The notes under the pieces: generated by a model
Seen by the model: the letters and a program-made list of their open reading frames with translations, nothing else
The model's database searches: none
What the model was told of the DNA's origin: nothing
Source: Nitratireductor kimnyeongensis
GTDB lineage: Bacteria; Pseudomonadota; Alphaproteobacteria; Rhizobiales; Rhizobiaceae
Assembly (NCBI RefSeq): GCF_019891395.1
Contig: NZ_CP078143.1
Coordinates: 1,092,001-1,156,000, forward strand
DNA: 64,000 nt
Direction of reading: 5' to 3'
Made by a program: the position numbers and the translations under genes
In this document: piece after piece, positions 42,670 through 51,303 of the stretch
Layout: every line of letters begins with the position of its first letter
Position numbering within the stretch: the first letter of the stretch is position 1

Positions 42670-43548
42670 TCAAGCGATTACGACGTCGGGTTCCAGCTTG
42701 CCCGTTGGCGCACCTAGGTCGACCAAGAATACGCTGCCGGCAAATTCAGAACCGGGGCTGTCCGGTTCAACGTCAATCGAAGCGGATGTAACCAGAAGCC
42801 GGTCGGCATTTGGCCCGACAAAGGCCGGACAGGTGATGAGCGCCGCGGGTAGCTCGATCTTGCGAAGCAGGTCGCCCTGGGGTGAATAAACCTCCACGCC
42901 GTGGCCGCCCCAGCGCGCCACCCAGAGATTACCCTCGGCATCAACCACCGCGCCATCCGGGTCGCCATCGCTTGACGGTATTGCAAACGCAGACGGCTCA
43001 CCAACCGGTAATCCGGTGTCAGGGTCCAGTTGCACCTGCATGATCTGAAGCGTTGGTGTGTCCGTAAAATATCCCACCCGGCCATCCGGTGAGAAGCAGA
43101 TCGCATTGGTCACGGTGATCCCGGAGAAAAGACGCCGAACCTCGCCCCCGCGATACCAGTAGATCGAACCTGCATCCTTCTCCGCATTCTTTCCCATTGT
43201 GCCGATCCAGAACGCTCCGCTCGGATGCACCCGGGAATCGTTGGAGCGAGTTCGCGGATTGTCCTCTTCCATAGGACAGTGGAGCCGTAGGCTTCCATCC
43301 ACGATATTCCGCAGATAAAGACCGCTTTCCGTTACAAGCAATTGACGTTCGTCATCAACGCGGGCAACCGCGGACGAAAACTCCGGCAGATCATGCCTGC
43401 GCGTCAAACCATCGGCGAAGCGGTGCTCAAAAAGGACCTTGCCGAGAATATCGAACCACCAGGCCGTGTCCCTGTGCCGATCGTAAGTCGGCCCCTCGCC
43501 GAGCACACAACGTTCTGACCCCAGATACATCCATTCTGCGCCGATCAC
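42670..43548 (-). CDS. SMP-30/gluconolactonase/LRE family lactonase
   Basis: A 292-residue six-bladed beta-propeller. Metal-site residues fit the family: Glu in LGEGPTYD, Asn/Asp in SNDSRVHPSGAFWIGTMG, and Asp in VVDAEGNLWVARWGG. It probably hydrolyses a sugar lactone to the aldonic acid, fitting a pathway with the IlvD-type dehydratase. I choose GTG 43548, preceded by AGGGGAGG at good spacing; ATG 43572 is the alternative. It converges with dctM and is divergent from an IclR gene. Confidence 0.88.
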   Translation of the reverse strand: MIGAEWMYLGSERCVLGEGPTYDRHRDTAWWFDILGKVLFEHRFADGLTRRHDLPEFSSAVARVDDERQLLVTESGLYLRNIVDGSLRLHCPMEEDNPRTRSNDSRVHPSGAFWIGTMGKNAEKDAGSIYWYRGGEVRRLFSGITVTNAICFSPDGRVGYFTDTPTLQIMQVQLDPDTGLPVGEPSAFAIPSSDGDPDGAVVDAEGNLWVARWGGHGVEVYSPQGDLLRKIELPAALITCPAFVGPNADRLLVTSASIDVEPDSPGSEFAGSVFLVDLGAPTGKLEPDVVIA

Positions 43549-43594
43549 TGGCTTGCCTCCCCTCCATTGCATTCTCAAGGGCAGCCTTAGCCTT

Positions 43595-43652
43595 CTTTCA
43601 TGAAAGCATTCAAGAAGCGTGGTGATGCGAAAACTCGTGATCTTTCGATCAC
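43595..43652. promoter_or_regulatory. Two palindromes between SMP-30 and IclR genes
   Basis: CTTTCATGAAAG (43595-43606, perfect 12-mer) and GTGATC-TTTC-GATCAC (43637-43652). They lie in the 222-base divergent gap and are candidate operators for the IclR protein encoded next. Both are short and could occur by chance. Confidence 0.4.
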
Positions 43653-43770
43653 AGTTGTCGGATCCAAATCTGTTTCATGCTACCTTGAAGGAGCCAGCAT
43701 ATTGATATGGCAGACCCGATAGGCCTAAAATTTGTGTTGGGGGGCCCCTTCCATCAAGGCAAATCGCACG

Positions 43771-44544
43771 GTGAAGAGACAGACTGACGAAAGCAATAGC
43801 AGCACAGTTGCTTTAAAAAACGGACTTGAATTGGTTCGCCTGCTCTCGGTCGAAGGTCCTATGACGGCCAATGAACTGGCCCTGCGTTTATCGCTGAGAA
43901 ACGACACTGCCGCCCGGCTCTTAAAGACACTGGAAATTCACGGCTTCGTAGAACAATCCAGATTTGCAGACCGCTTCCAGCCCGGCCGCACTGCCAGCGC
44001 TCTTTCCGAAAAATTCCTGAGAGAAACTCCGGTGAACGAGATCGCTCGATCGGTCCTGCAGGCGCTCGCTGATAGGCACAATGCCACATGCATTCTGGCA
44101 GTCGATGACGCGGGCGAAGCACTTTCTCTGGTCGTTTGCAACGGACTCAATCGCGTGAGCCTACCTTGTTGCCACGTCGGGTCAGTCTATCCGCTCACAA
44201 GAACAGCGGCCGGGCACGCCTTGCTCTTCACCACTCCGAACGAAGCGGATAGACTCGATAAAATTAAGGATCACAGCGCTGCCGAGACAGAGGCTCTCCG
44301 GGAGAGCTTTTGCTTCTTTCGGGCGTCCGGCTGCTTCAGACTAACGCTCGAAGAAGATGATGTTCTTTTTCTCGCCGCCCCCTTGCATCTCAACAATGCG
44401 GTTCTGGCACTGGAGATCATTTTGCCGGCGAAAGCACGCTCGGCATGCGACTCGACCCGTGCGATGAGAGATTTGCTTGCAGCCGTCGAGATGGTTCAGC
44501 ACAAGTGCGATGCAATGGGCGTACGGTATCTGGAGGATTCCTGA
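43771..44544 (+). CDS. IclR-family regulator 1
   Basis: A regulator of about 257 residues. The winged helix covers residues about 15-70 (LKNGLELVRLLSVEGPMTANELALRLSLRNDTAARLLKTLEIHGFV). The C-terminal effector domain shows ADRHNATCILAVDDAGEALSLVV and YPLTRTAAGHALLF. The start is uncertain: GTG 43771 is used, while a TTG at 43732 would add 13 residues; neither has a strong ribosome binding site. It is divergent from the SMP-30 gene and likely controls it. It converges with a second IclR gene. Confidence 0.85.
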   Translation: MKRQTDESNSSTVALKNGLELVRLLSVEGPMTANELALRLSLRNDTAARLLKTLEIHGFVEQSRFADRFQPGRTASALSEKFLRETPVNEIARSVLQALADRHNATCILAVDDAGEALSLVVCNGLNRVSLPCCHVGSVYPLTRTAAGHALLFTTPNEADRLDKIKDHSAAETEALRESFCFFRASGCFRLTLEEDDVLFLAAPLHLNNAVLALEIILPAKARSACDSTRAMRDLLAAVEMVQHKCDAMGVRYLEDS

Positions 44545-44585
44545 TTCAAACCTGCCTGCGAGTTGGCATTGCTTGCGGCTACGGA

Positions 44586-45383
44586 TCAGGCGCTCGCGCG
44601 CGTCGACGTCAGGGTTGAAGCAAGTCGCACAAGTTCCTTGCCGAGTTCCTTCAGCCGGGGAACCGGCATTTGTCCCCTGTGAGCACAGCAGCCGAGCGAC
44701 ATGATGGCAGGCTGGCCGGAAGGCTTGAGCGGCACCGCCACGCCATGGATATCAGGATGCCAACCTCCAAGCGAAAGGGTAAATCCCGTACCGGCAATCT
44801 CGCCCAATCCTTGTTCGACCTGACGCTGCATTACATCCCAGCCGGCCCCATGATGGCGCGCAAGGTCCCTCATCAAAGAATGACGCTGCGCAGGCTCCAG
44901 ACCCGCAAGCAAAGCGTGCCCCACGGGAGAGCCGGCAACGGACACTCTGGAGCCCGCCTCCAGCCGCAAGGTCACGAGGGTCGCTGTGCTGTGGCAAACT
45001 TCCACATGTAGGGCCTCGATCCCGTCCAGCACCGCCAGAGCCGTGTGTACGCGGTAACGGTTTGCGACCTCTTGCAGATGAGGGCGTATGAGTTCGATGA
45101 TCTGTATCTCGCTCCGAACGCCATAGCCAAGCCGCACGACACCTGGCGCCAGGCGAAATCGCCGACGGCTACTGCTGTAGTGGAGCAGTCCCATCCCTGC
45201 CAGAGACTTTGTAAGTCGGGCCACAGTCGCTGCAGGAAGGTCAGTACGCCCCGCAATATCCGAATTGCTGAGCCATACGGGTGCATCGGAAAACACACGG
45301 AGCAAGCGCAACCCGCGCGACAAGGCAGGCGAAATCGAAGGTCCCTTCCGGTCCACACACTGCAACGGCTTTGCGGTCGCCAT
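44586..45383 (-). CDS. IclR-family regulator 2
   Basis: A 265-residue IclR protein: HTH in SRGLRLLRVFSDAPVWLSNSDIAGRTDLPAATVARLTKSLAGMGLL, effector domain with ANRYRVHTALAVLDGIEALHVEVCHS and VSVAGSPVGHALLAGL, and a C-terminal FTLSLGGWHPDIHGVAVPL. ATG 45383 follows GGGGGGAAGGT at close spacing. It differs clearly from IclR 1. No target gene is adjacent on its 5' side other than the MOSC gene, which is divergent. Confidence 0.9.
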   Translation of the reverse strand: MATAKPLQCVDRKGPSISPALSRGLRLLRVFSDAPVWLSNSDIAGRTDLPAATVARLTKSLAGMGLLHYSSSRRRFRLAPGVVRLGYGVRSEIQIIELIRPHLQEVANRYRVHTALAVLDGIEALHVEVCHSTATLVTLRLEAGSRVSVAGSPVGHALLAGLEPAQRHSLMRDLARHHGAGWDVMQRQVEQGLGEIAGTGFTLSLGGWHPDIHGVAVPLKPSGQPAIMSLGCCAHRGQMPVPRLKELGKELVRLASTLTSTRASA

Positions 45384-45554
45384 ACCTTCCCCCCTCAGGT
45401 CAACGGCCAAGAACGAACCCGAAGCCTACCAAAAACTCTGCTTCTCCCGCAACGTCCACCAGGTACGGACGATTTTCGAAGCCTCCTCGAATGTCCACAG
45501 GCGCGGACCACAACGACCCGCCAACTGGCCCTGCCGTCTGATGCTGGCGTCCCT

Positions 45555-45560
45555 TATAAT
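45555..45560 (+). promoter_or_regulatory. Possible -10 element of the MOSC gene
   Basis: A perfect TATAAT, 39 bases before the start codon at 45600. The expected -35 position holds TGCCGT, a poor match, so the promoter may be weak or activator-dependent. The rest of the 216-base gap between IclR 2 and the MOSC gene shows nothing notable. Confidence 0.35.
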
Positions 45561-45599
45561 GCATAGAGATTCACCCCCCTCGCACTACGGAGCCCGTTC

Positions 45600-46304
45600 G
45601 TGCCTGAGATCGACAAGATACCGCTGGAAGCCATACTGACAGGCAAGATAGCGCCGCTGGGAGAACGAGGCGTTCCCAGCGGTATCGACAAGCATGAAGT
45701 CCCCGGTCCGGTATGGCTGAGTACAAATGGCTTCGTCGGTGACCATCAGGGTGATACGAAGGTCCATGGTGGCCCTGACAAAGCTGTTCACCATTATCCG
45801 CGCGACCATTACCCAGACTGGTGTCGCGAAATTGGCAACAATCCCCTGCTCGCATCCCCCGGAGCCTTCGGCGAAAATCTCTCCACTTACGGACTGAACG
45901 AGGAAACCGTCGCGCTTGGTGACGTTTTCCGATTGGGGGAGGCAGTTGTGGAGGTCTCCCAGGGCCGCCAGCCCTGCTGGAAACTGAACAGCCGCTTTGG
46001 CGTCGATACCATGGCTTACCAAGTTCAGAAAACCGGCCGCACCGGCTGGTACTATCGGGTTCTGCAGGAAGGCAGAGTTTCCCCCGAAGATTGTTTGCAA
46101 CGCCTTGAACGCCCATTGCAGGAATGGCCGCTCAAACGTCTTTGGCAGATCCTCTACGTGAAAACCCTCGACCGTGGCGAACTCGAACAGATGGCGGCGC
46201 TCGAAAAACTCCCGGAAGGATGGCGTCGTCATGCACGGCGCCGTCTCGCCTCCGGCAAGGTCGAAGACTGGGATCGCCGCCTGAACGGCGAAAAGCAGGT
46301 TTGA
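45600..46304 (+). CDS. MOSC domain protein (YiiM-like)
   Basis: A 234-residue protein of the YiiM-type MOSC group. MOSC-domain landmarks include GPVWLSTNGFVGDHQGDTKVHGGPDKAVHHYPRDHYPDW, SPGAFGENLSTYGLNEETVALGDVFRLGEAVVEVSQGRQPCWKLN and GWYYRVLQEGRV. The conserved Cys in QPCWKLN is the likely sulfur or molybdenum-cofactor contact. YiiM in E. coli reduces N-hydroxylated bases such as 6-N-hydroxylaminopurine. The start is GTG 45600 with ACGGAG upstream. Confidence 0.9.
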   Translation: MPEIDKIPLEAILTGKIAPLGERGVPSGIDKHEVPGPVWLSTNGFVGDHQGDTKVHGGPDKAVHHYPRDHYPDWCREIGNNPLLASPGAFGENLSTYGLNEETVALGDVFRLGEAVVEVSQGRQPCWKLNSRFGVDTMAYQVQKTGRTGWYYRVLQEGRVSPEDCLQRLERPLQEWPLKRLWQILYVKTLDRGELEQMAALEKLPEGWRRHARRRLASGKVEDWDRRLNGEKQV

Positions 46305-46379
46305 AGCAACACGCCGCGTCGTATCGCGCCCGACAAGGCTGACTGTCTGTCTGAAACGGTCCGCTGGGAAACTTGTGAA

Positions 46380-46455
46380 TGGTGCCGCTTGTCAGACTCG
46401 AACTGACGACCTCCGCATTACGAATGCGATGCTCTACCAACTGAGCTAAAGCGGC
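46380..46455 (-). tRNA. tRNA-Thr (anticodon CGT)
   Basis: Read on the minus strand: acceptor GCCGCTT pairs with AAGCGGC, D arm GCTCAGTTGGTAGAGC, anticodon loop ATTCGTAAT with CGT, T arm with GTTCGAGTC, and an encoded CCA (46380-46382). All four stems form. Confidence 0.96.
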
Positions 46456-46768
46456 CCTTTTCTCGCGCTCCGCCAAACCGGATTTCGGCAGGTCCGCGAA
46501 GCACTTCACCGTGCACATACCCGCCTCGGCAGGCTTTCGCAACCAAATTGTCGAGCAAGGTTGCCAATCACACCGGCCTTGACCCAATGGGCCCGACGAG
46601 CGGTTCGCCTGATAGCCTCATTCGCCTCCAAGATCAAGCGCCGGGCTTGAGATTCAAGCTGTCGATAGCAATCACTTCACCCACGAAGATCGCATAACAC
46701 TTTAAGCATAAATCGAAAATAATTGAATCAAACAGATATTTCATTCAGATTAATTGAAGGAGGACGCA
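46456..46768. other. Intergenic region between tRNA-Thr and a small ORF
   Basis: The 313 bases hold the upstream region of the minus-strand tRNA-Thr and the plus-strand leader of the small ORF at 46769. The last 110 bases are unusually AT-rich for this replicon, with CAAACAGATATTTCATTCAG near the ORF. I see no further gene, repeat or named element. Confidence 0.6.
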
Positions 46769-46996
46769 ATGCACAAATCAGCGGTAATTCTTTCAATGAT
46801 CGTCTCTATGGGCGCTCACGAAGTCGAAGCCTCGGAGATGATCTTTCATTGTCGCGCGTTCGGCGCGATACTTGAAATTCAAACCGAATCGCCATGGAGA
46901 GCCTATACGGCGGCTTACAGCTTCCTCATCGAAAAAGGGTTTCCGGACCACCCACAAACCCTTCGTGCCATCAGCTGTCGGCTTCACCGCTCATGA
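46769..46996 (+). CDS. Small hypothetical exported protein
   Basis: A 75-residue reading frame with a short signal-like start (MHKSAVILSMIVSMGAHEVEA) and a mature part of about 55 residues with two Cys (FHCRAF, ISCRL). The ribosome binding site GAAGGAGGACGCA before ATG 46769 is excellent, which is the main reason to call it real. Its GC content and leader are lower than those of its neighbours. No family is recognised. A longer reading from 46754 is possible but lacks the spacing. Confidence 0.55.
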   Translation: MHKSAVILSMIVSMGAHEVEASEMIFHCRAFGAILEIQTESPWRAYTAAYSFLIEKGFPDHPQTLRAISCRLHRS

Positions 46997-47089
46997 ATCG
47001 CTACAGGGCATGGACAGGACAGCTGCATCGGTTAAGTTGGCAACCGACCAGCGTATCAGCCACCGAAAATTCCAGTAGGCAGGTGTCCC

Positions 47090-47578
47090 ATGACAGACGT
47101 GACGATGACGGTGAACGGACAACAGGTTTCGGGCACCGTCGAAGGCCGAACTCTGCTCGTGCAGTTTCTGCGCGACAATCTTGGCCTGACCGGAACCCAT
47201 GTGGGATGTGAAACTTCGCAATGCGGCGCCTGTACGATCCATATGGACGGACGGTCGGTCAAGTCTTGCTCCATGCTCGCCGTGCAAGCCGACGGTGCCA
47301 CGATTACCACCATAGAGGGCTTGGCCGATGGGGAAGCCCTCCACCCCGTGCAGGCCGCATTCAAGGAGCATCACGGCCTCCAGTGCGGCTTCTGCACACC
47401 GGGCATGATCATGGCCGCGACAAACATGATTAGCCGGCACCCAGAAGGGCTTGACGAAAAGACCGTTCGTGAAGAGCTCGAAGGCAATATCTGCCGCTGC
47501 ACCGGCTATCATAACATCGTCAAGGCGATCCTGGCCGCTTCCGAAGCGATGAGCAGCGCCGCCAACAAGGCCGCATGA
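47090..47578 (+). CDS. (2Fe-2S)-binding subunit, CoxS type
   Basis: A 162-residue iron-sulfur subunit of the xanthine dehydrogenase/CO dehydrogenase family. Both clusters are complete: Cys40/45/48/60 ([10 protein letters not shown]) and Cys99/102/135/137 ([16 protein letters not shown]). It is full length and starts at ATG 47090 after AGGCAGG. The FAD subunit follows 16 bases later, but no molybdopterin subunit lies in the locus. Confidence 0.95.
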   Translation: MTDVTMTVNGQQVSGTVEGRTLLVQFLRDNLGLTGTHVGCETSQCGACTIHMDGRSVKSCSMLAVQADGATITTIEGLADGEALHPVQAAFKEHHGLQCGFCTPGMIMAATNMISRHPEGLDEKTVREELEGNICRCTGYHNIVKAILAASEAMSSAANKAA

Positions 47579-47594
47579 GCCAGGAGAACAGACC

Positions 47595-48395
47595 ATGTAT
47601 GACGTCACTTACCACCGCGCCGGTTCTGTGAAAGAAGCGCTGAGCTTGCTCGAAGGTGCTGAGGAAGGAAAATTCATAGCCGGCGGACAAACTCTGATCC
47701 CGGCTATGAAGACGCGGCTGGCCGCGCCATCCGACCTTGTGGATCTTCGCCATGTCGCTGACCTGAGATCAGTCTCCGTCGCCTCCAAGACGGTCACCAT
47801 TGGCGCAGGCGTGACCCATTCGGAGGTTGCTGCGAGCAGCGAAATCAGAGGCGTATGCCCGGCTCTGTCTCATCTTGCCTCTCTCATCGGCGATCCCCAG
47901 GTCCGCCATATGGGTACGATTGGCGGCTCGCTCGCCAACAATGATCCTGCCGCCGACTATCCAGCAGCGATGCTCGCGCTGGCCGCAACGATCATCACCA
48001 ACAAGCGCGAAATCGCTGCTGAGAAATTCTTCACTGGCTTGTTTGAAACGGCGCTGGATGACAATGAGATGATCACCACCATTCGCTTTGAGGCCCCGGA
48101 AAAAGCAGGCTACGGAAAATTCCCCAATCCTGCCTCGCGCTATGCAATGACCGGTGTTTTCATCGCACGCGAAGGTGAAGCCGTCCGCGCCGCCGTTACT
48201 GGCGCGGGTGATGACGGGGTGTTTCTCTGTTCAGAGCTGGAAGCCGCTCTGAGCGCGGATTTCAGTGCAAATGCGTTGGATGGCCTCGCCATCCCCGCAG
48301 AGAATTTGATGACGGACATCCACGCAAGCGCGGACTATCGCGCCAGCCTCATCGTGGCCATGGCAAAGCGCGCTGTCACGATGGCGAACGGTTGA
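47595..48395 (+). CDS. FAD-binding subunit, CoxM type
   Basis: A 266-residue flavoprotein subunit. MYDVTYHRAGSVKEALSLLEGAEEGKFIAGGQTLIPAMKTRLA has the first FAD motif and HMGTIGGSLANNDPAADYPAAMLAL the second, both as in CoxM. A GGAG-type site precedes ATG 47595. The gene ends 12 bases before the convergent hydrolase gene, so no large subunit (CoxL) can follow. Electron transfer would need a partner encoded elsewhere. Confidence 0.95.
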   Translation: MYDVTYHRAGSVKEALSLLEGAEEGKFIAGGQTLIPAMKTRLAAPSDLVDLRHVADLRSVSVASKTVTIGAGVTHSEVAASSEIRGVCPALSHLASLIGDPQVRHMGTIGGSLANNDPAADYPAAMLALAATIITNKREIAAEKFFTGLFETALDDNEMITTIRFEAPEKAGYGKFPNPASRYAMTGVFIAREGEAVRAAVTGAGDDGVFLCSELEAALSADFSANALDGLAIPAENLMTDIHASADYRASLIVAMAKRAVTMANG

Positions 48396-48407
48396 CCGCA
48401 GACCCTG

Positions 48408-50072
48408 CTACTTCCCAAGCGCCTGCTTGAGCCGGGCGATGTCCGCACCGGACCAGCCGTCCGGTGCGGTCACGGCCATCCATGCATCGATATAGTGCTC
48501 CGGCGCATAAAGATGCCCGTATCCCAGCGGCGCAGTCGTCGCCAAAGCCATGTCCAGCCCCAACTGCAGGAAGGTCACGATCGGGTACCAGGTCAACTCG
48601 GGTGAGACATCCGGCCCTCGTTCACCCACGAGCCAGGAGGGACGCCGATACCAGGCGAGAGGCTCGAAAAAGACGACCGGATCACTCGCATACTGGAGAT
48701 AGACAATTCGCAGTGGGCCCCATTCGGCTCCCGGAATGTCAAGCGCGTTCCTTTGGCTGGTGAAGCGCACTACCGAGCCGTCGCCGTAACGCGGCAACCA
48801 GGCTGGCGTATCGGGTTCGCGATCACGTGTGAAACCGCTCCACAACCGGCTGTTGAAGGGTGGACCAGCCCACAAGGCACCCTGAAACGGATCGCCCAGA
48901 ATGTTTAAAAAATCGGTCGACTGCTCCGAGCTGAGCGCTCCGAGACTAAGTCCATAGAGATAAAGTTCGGGCCGTTCATCTGCCGGCAGGTTCGTCCAGT
49001 GGTCATAGATCTGCTGGAACAGCGCACGGGCGGTTTCCGCGCCATAGCTCGGCTCGATCAGCAATGAAAGCCAGCTCGTCAGATAGGAATATTGCTGCGC
49101 AACCATAACGGTGTCACCGTCGTGCAGGTATTCGAGCGCGACACTCCCCTCCGGGTCCACCCAGCCAGTGCCAGTGGGTGCCACGACAACCATCACCCTC
49201 CGTTTGAACGCGTCAATCCGCTTGAGCTCGTCGAGTGCCAATCTTGCTCGCTCTTCCACGGACTCGGCTGATCGCAAGCCAACATAAACCCGCATGGGGT
49301 CCTTTGCCTCGCGGCCGGTAAACGCTGAAATCTCCTCGCGCCCTGGCCCTTCCGTTACAAAATTGCGCCCCGTCCGCCCAAGTGTCTCCCAAGCGATCAG
49401 CGACGCAGCACTGCCTGTTTTGGTCGGGTCATCTGGCGGCGCAATCCCGTCTTCAAACAAGGCATCCAACTCTGCATAGGTTGAATCGGCAACGCGCAAT
49501 GCGTAGCGGAGCATCAAACGGTCCACCAGCGACACCACGATCAGCCCAACCAGCGCAATCCCGAGCACGTAAGCTACTCGTCTCGGCACGAAACGTTTGA
49601 GCCTTTCGGAAACGAAGACGTAAACTCGTTTCAAGAGTCGGCCAATTGCGAAGAGCACCAGAAATAAAACGAGTGCGATGCCACCCACCTTGCTTGGATG
49701 GGCCGTGTCGACCGGCTCAAGATCCATCAACAAGCGAATGGAATTCTGCCACTCGGCTGCCTTCCAAAGGAAAAAGATGGCGATGCCCATACACACTGCC
49801 ACCATGCCGATCTTGCCGTAATATCGCTGCGCATTCGGCAATTCCGGCAATTCCAGATAACGCCAGAGCGAGACGAAAAACACGCCGATCCCGTACCCAA
49901 CCGCAAGTGAAACACCCGAGAGAACCCCCTGAACGACGAAAGCGCGCGGCAGGAGTGATGGTGTCAGGGAAGCGGCAAAGAGCAATGTTCCAAGACAAAG
50001 CCCGACTACGGAAACCGATGGCCAAGAGCTTGTTTTGTCGCGCATCGCCGTGTCGGTCATCTCACCTCGCAT
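48408..50072 (-). CDS. Membrane-anchored alpha/beta hydrolase (Abhydrolase_9 family)
   Basis: A 554-residue protein with four or five N-terminal membrane helices (residues about 15-190) and a C-terminal hydrolase domain. The nucleophile motif GLSLGALSSEQS and the preceding ERPELYLYG fit the family, as do the segments VMVVVAPTGTGWVDPEGSVALEYLHDGDTVMVAQQYSYLTSWLS and GALWAGPPFNSRLW. Function is unknown, perhaps lipid or ester hydrolysis at the membrane. The start is ambiguous between ATG 50072 and ATG 50060. Confidence 0.85.
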   Translation of the reverse strand: MRGEMTDTAMRDKTSSWPSVSVVGLCLGTLLFAASLTPSLLPRAFVVQGVLSGVSLAVGYGIGVFFVSLWRYLELPELPNAQRYYGKIGMVAVCMGIAIFFLWKAAEWQNSIRLLMDLEPVDTAHPSKVGGIALVLFLVLFAIGRLLKRVYVFVSERLKRFVPRRVAYVLGIALVGLIVVSLVDRLMLRYALRVADSTYAELDALFEDGIAPPDDPTKTGSAASLIAWETLGRTGRNFVTEGPGREEISAFTGREAKDPMRVYVGLRSAESVEERARLALDELKRIDAFKRRVMVVVAPTGTGWVDPEGSVALEYLHDGDTVMVAQQYSYLTSWLSLLIEPSYGAETARALFQQIYDHWTNLPADERPELYLYGLSLGALSSEQSTDFLNILGDPFQGALWAGPPFNSRLWSGFTRDREPDTPAWLPRYGDGSVVRFTSQRNALDIPGAEWGPLRIVYLQYASDPVVFFEPLAWYRRPSWLVGERGPDVSPELTWYPIVTFLQLGLDMALATTAPLGYGHLYAPEHYIDAWMAVTAPDGWSGADIARLKQALGK

Positions 50073-50148
50073 TTCGCCCGCCTGCCCCGCATCATGGTTT
50101 CGGGGCAGAGTGATGGGTCAGATCGAGAAGCGCAAGTTCTGTCCGCTC

Positions 50149-51144
50149 TCAACCCAATGCGTCAACAAGACGCCCGGCGCCATGGCGGAACGGATCGGTG
50201 GTGGGCAGCCCCATGCGGGCCTCGATCTCTTCGAGGCAGGCTTCCGCATCGGCATCATTCAGCGCTGCAGTGTTGACGGATATCCCGACCACCTTCACAT
50301 CCGGATTGACCACACGTGCTGTCTCCAACGCGAGATCGCGCAAAGCCTCCAGCGTGGGAAGCTGATAGTGCGGCAGACCGCGCATATGTGTGCGCGTAGG
50401 CTCATGACAAAGCACCAGCGCATCGGCCTGCCCACCATGGATCAAGGCCATCGTCACACCGGAGAAGGAAGGATGGAAAAGACTGCCCTGCCCTTCGATG
50501 AGATCCCAGTGATCGGCGTCATTGTCTGGCGTGATGTGCTCGATCGAACCGGCCATGAAATCTGCGACCACCGCGTCAAGCGGTACGCCCGAACCAGTAA
50601 TGAGAATTCCCGTCTGGCCGGTCGCGCGGAATGTCGCTTTCATGCCGCGCTCACGCATTTCGCGCTCCATGGCAAGTGCGGTGTACATCTTGCCGACGGA
50701 ACAATCCGTTCCAACAGCAAGGCAGCGTTTGCCCTTGCGCTTTTTCCCATCGCCAATCGGGTATTCTTCCTGAGGCACACGGACGTCATACAGCGCCGTA
50801 CCCGCCTTTTCGGCGGCTGCAACGAGCGCCGGCTGAGCGGTTAGACGATTGTGCAGGCCCGATGCGATATCCATGCCCGCCTCAGCCGCTTCCACGAGCG
50901 TCGCCATCCAGCTTTGAGAGATCACACCACCACGATTGGCTGCTCCCACCACCAGGGTCTGCGCGCCGGCTTTCCTCGCCTCGGCGATGGTCATGTCTTT
51001 CAGCCCGAGATCAGCCTTGCAGCCATCGAGTCGCAACTGGCCCACGCAGAATTCGGGGCGCCAATCCTTGATGCCTTGAGCCACCTTTGCAGTCAGGGCG
51101 TCAGGGGCATCACCAAGAAACAGGAGATAGGGCGTCTTAAGCAT
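50149..51144 (-). CDS. dgcN: DgcN-type N-acetyltransferase (DUF1611)
   Basis: A 331-residue DUF1611 protein. A P-loop-like GTDCSVGKMYTALAMEREM lies in the middle, followed by FRATGQTGILITGSGVPLDAVVADFMAGSIE and the C-terminal RVVNPDVKVVGISVNTAAL. DgcN is known to N-acetylate D-glutamate in a D-glutamate catabolic route whose racemase, DgcA, is normally encoded next to it. DgcA is not visible here. It lies 159 bases downstream of the dctM gene on the same strand; that gap contains a hairpin (51217-51234, CCAGAC/GTCTGG). The reaction is homology-based. Confidence 0.82.
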   Translation of the reverse strand: MLKTPYLLFLGDAPDALTAKVAQGIKDWRPEFCVGQLRLDGCKADLGLKDMTIAEARKAGAQTLVVGAANRGGVISQSWMATLVEAAEAGMDIASGLHNRLTAQPALVAAAEKAGTALYDVRVPQEEYPIGDGKKRKGKRCLAVGTDCSVGKMYTALAMEREMRERGMKATFRATGQTGILITGSGVPLDAVVADFMAGSIEHITPDNDADHWDLIEGQGSLFHPSFSGVTMALIHGGQADALVLCHEPTRTHMRGLPHYQLPTLEALRDLALETARVVNPDVKVVGISVNTAALNDADAEACLEEIEARMGLPTTDPFRHGAGRLVDALG

Positions 51145-51303
51145 GAGCGGGCGCTCCCTTGTGAATGGTTACCGGCTCATCAATGATCCACCCACACCTT
51201 GTCAAGCTTTGGTGGTCCAGACAGAGCAGTCTGGCTCAACAGTTGGATCGTCGCTGAGCCAGCAATCCTGTCAAACCCGCAGGTTATATTCCAAGGTGTC
51301 ACC

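Noticed and set aside
46380..46996. Genomic island at the tRNA-Thr gene
   Set aside because: No integrase, no direct repeat of the tRNA 3' end and only one small atypical ORF; not enough to call an island.
47090..48395. CO dehydrogenase operon
   Set aside because: Only CoxS- and CoxM-like subunits are present and no large subunit with the CO-specific active-site loop exists here, so CO oxidation cannot be claimed.
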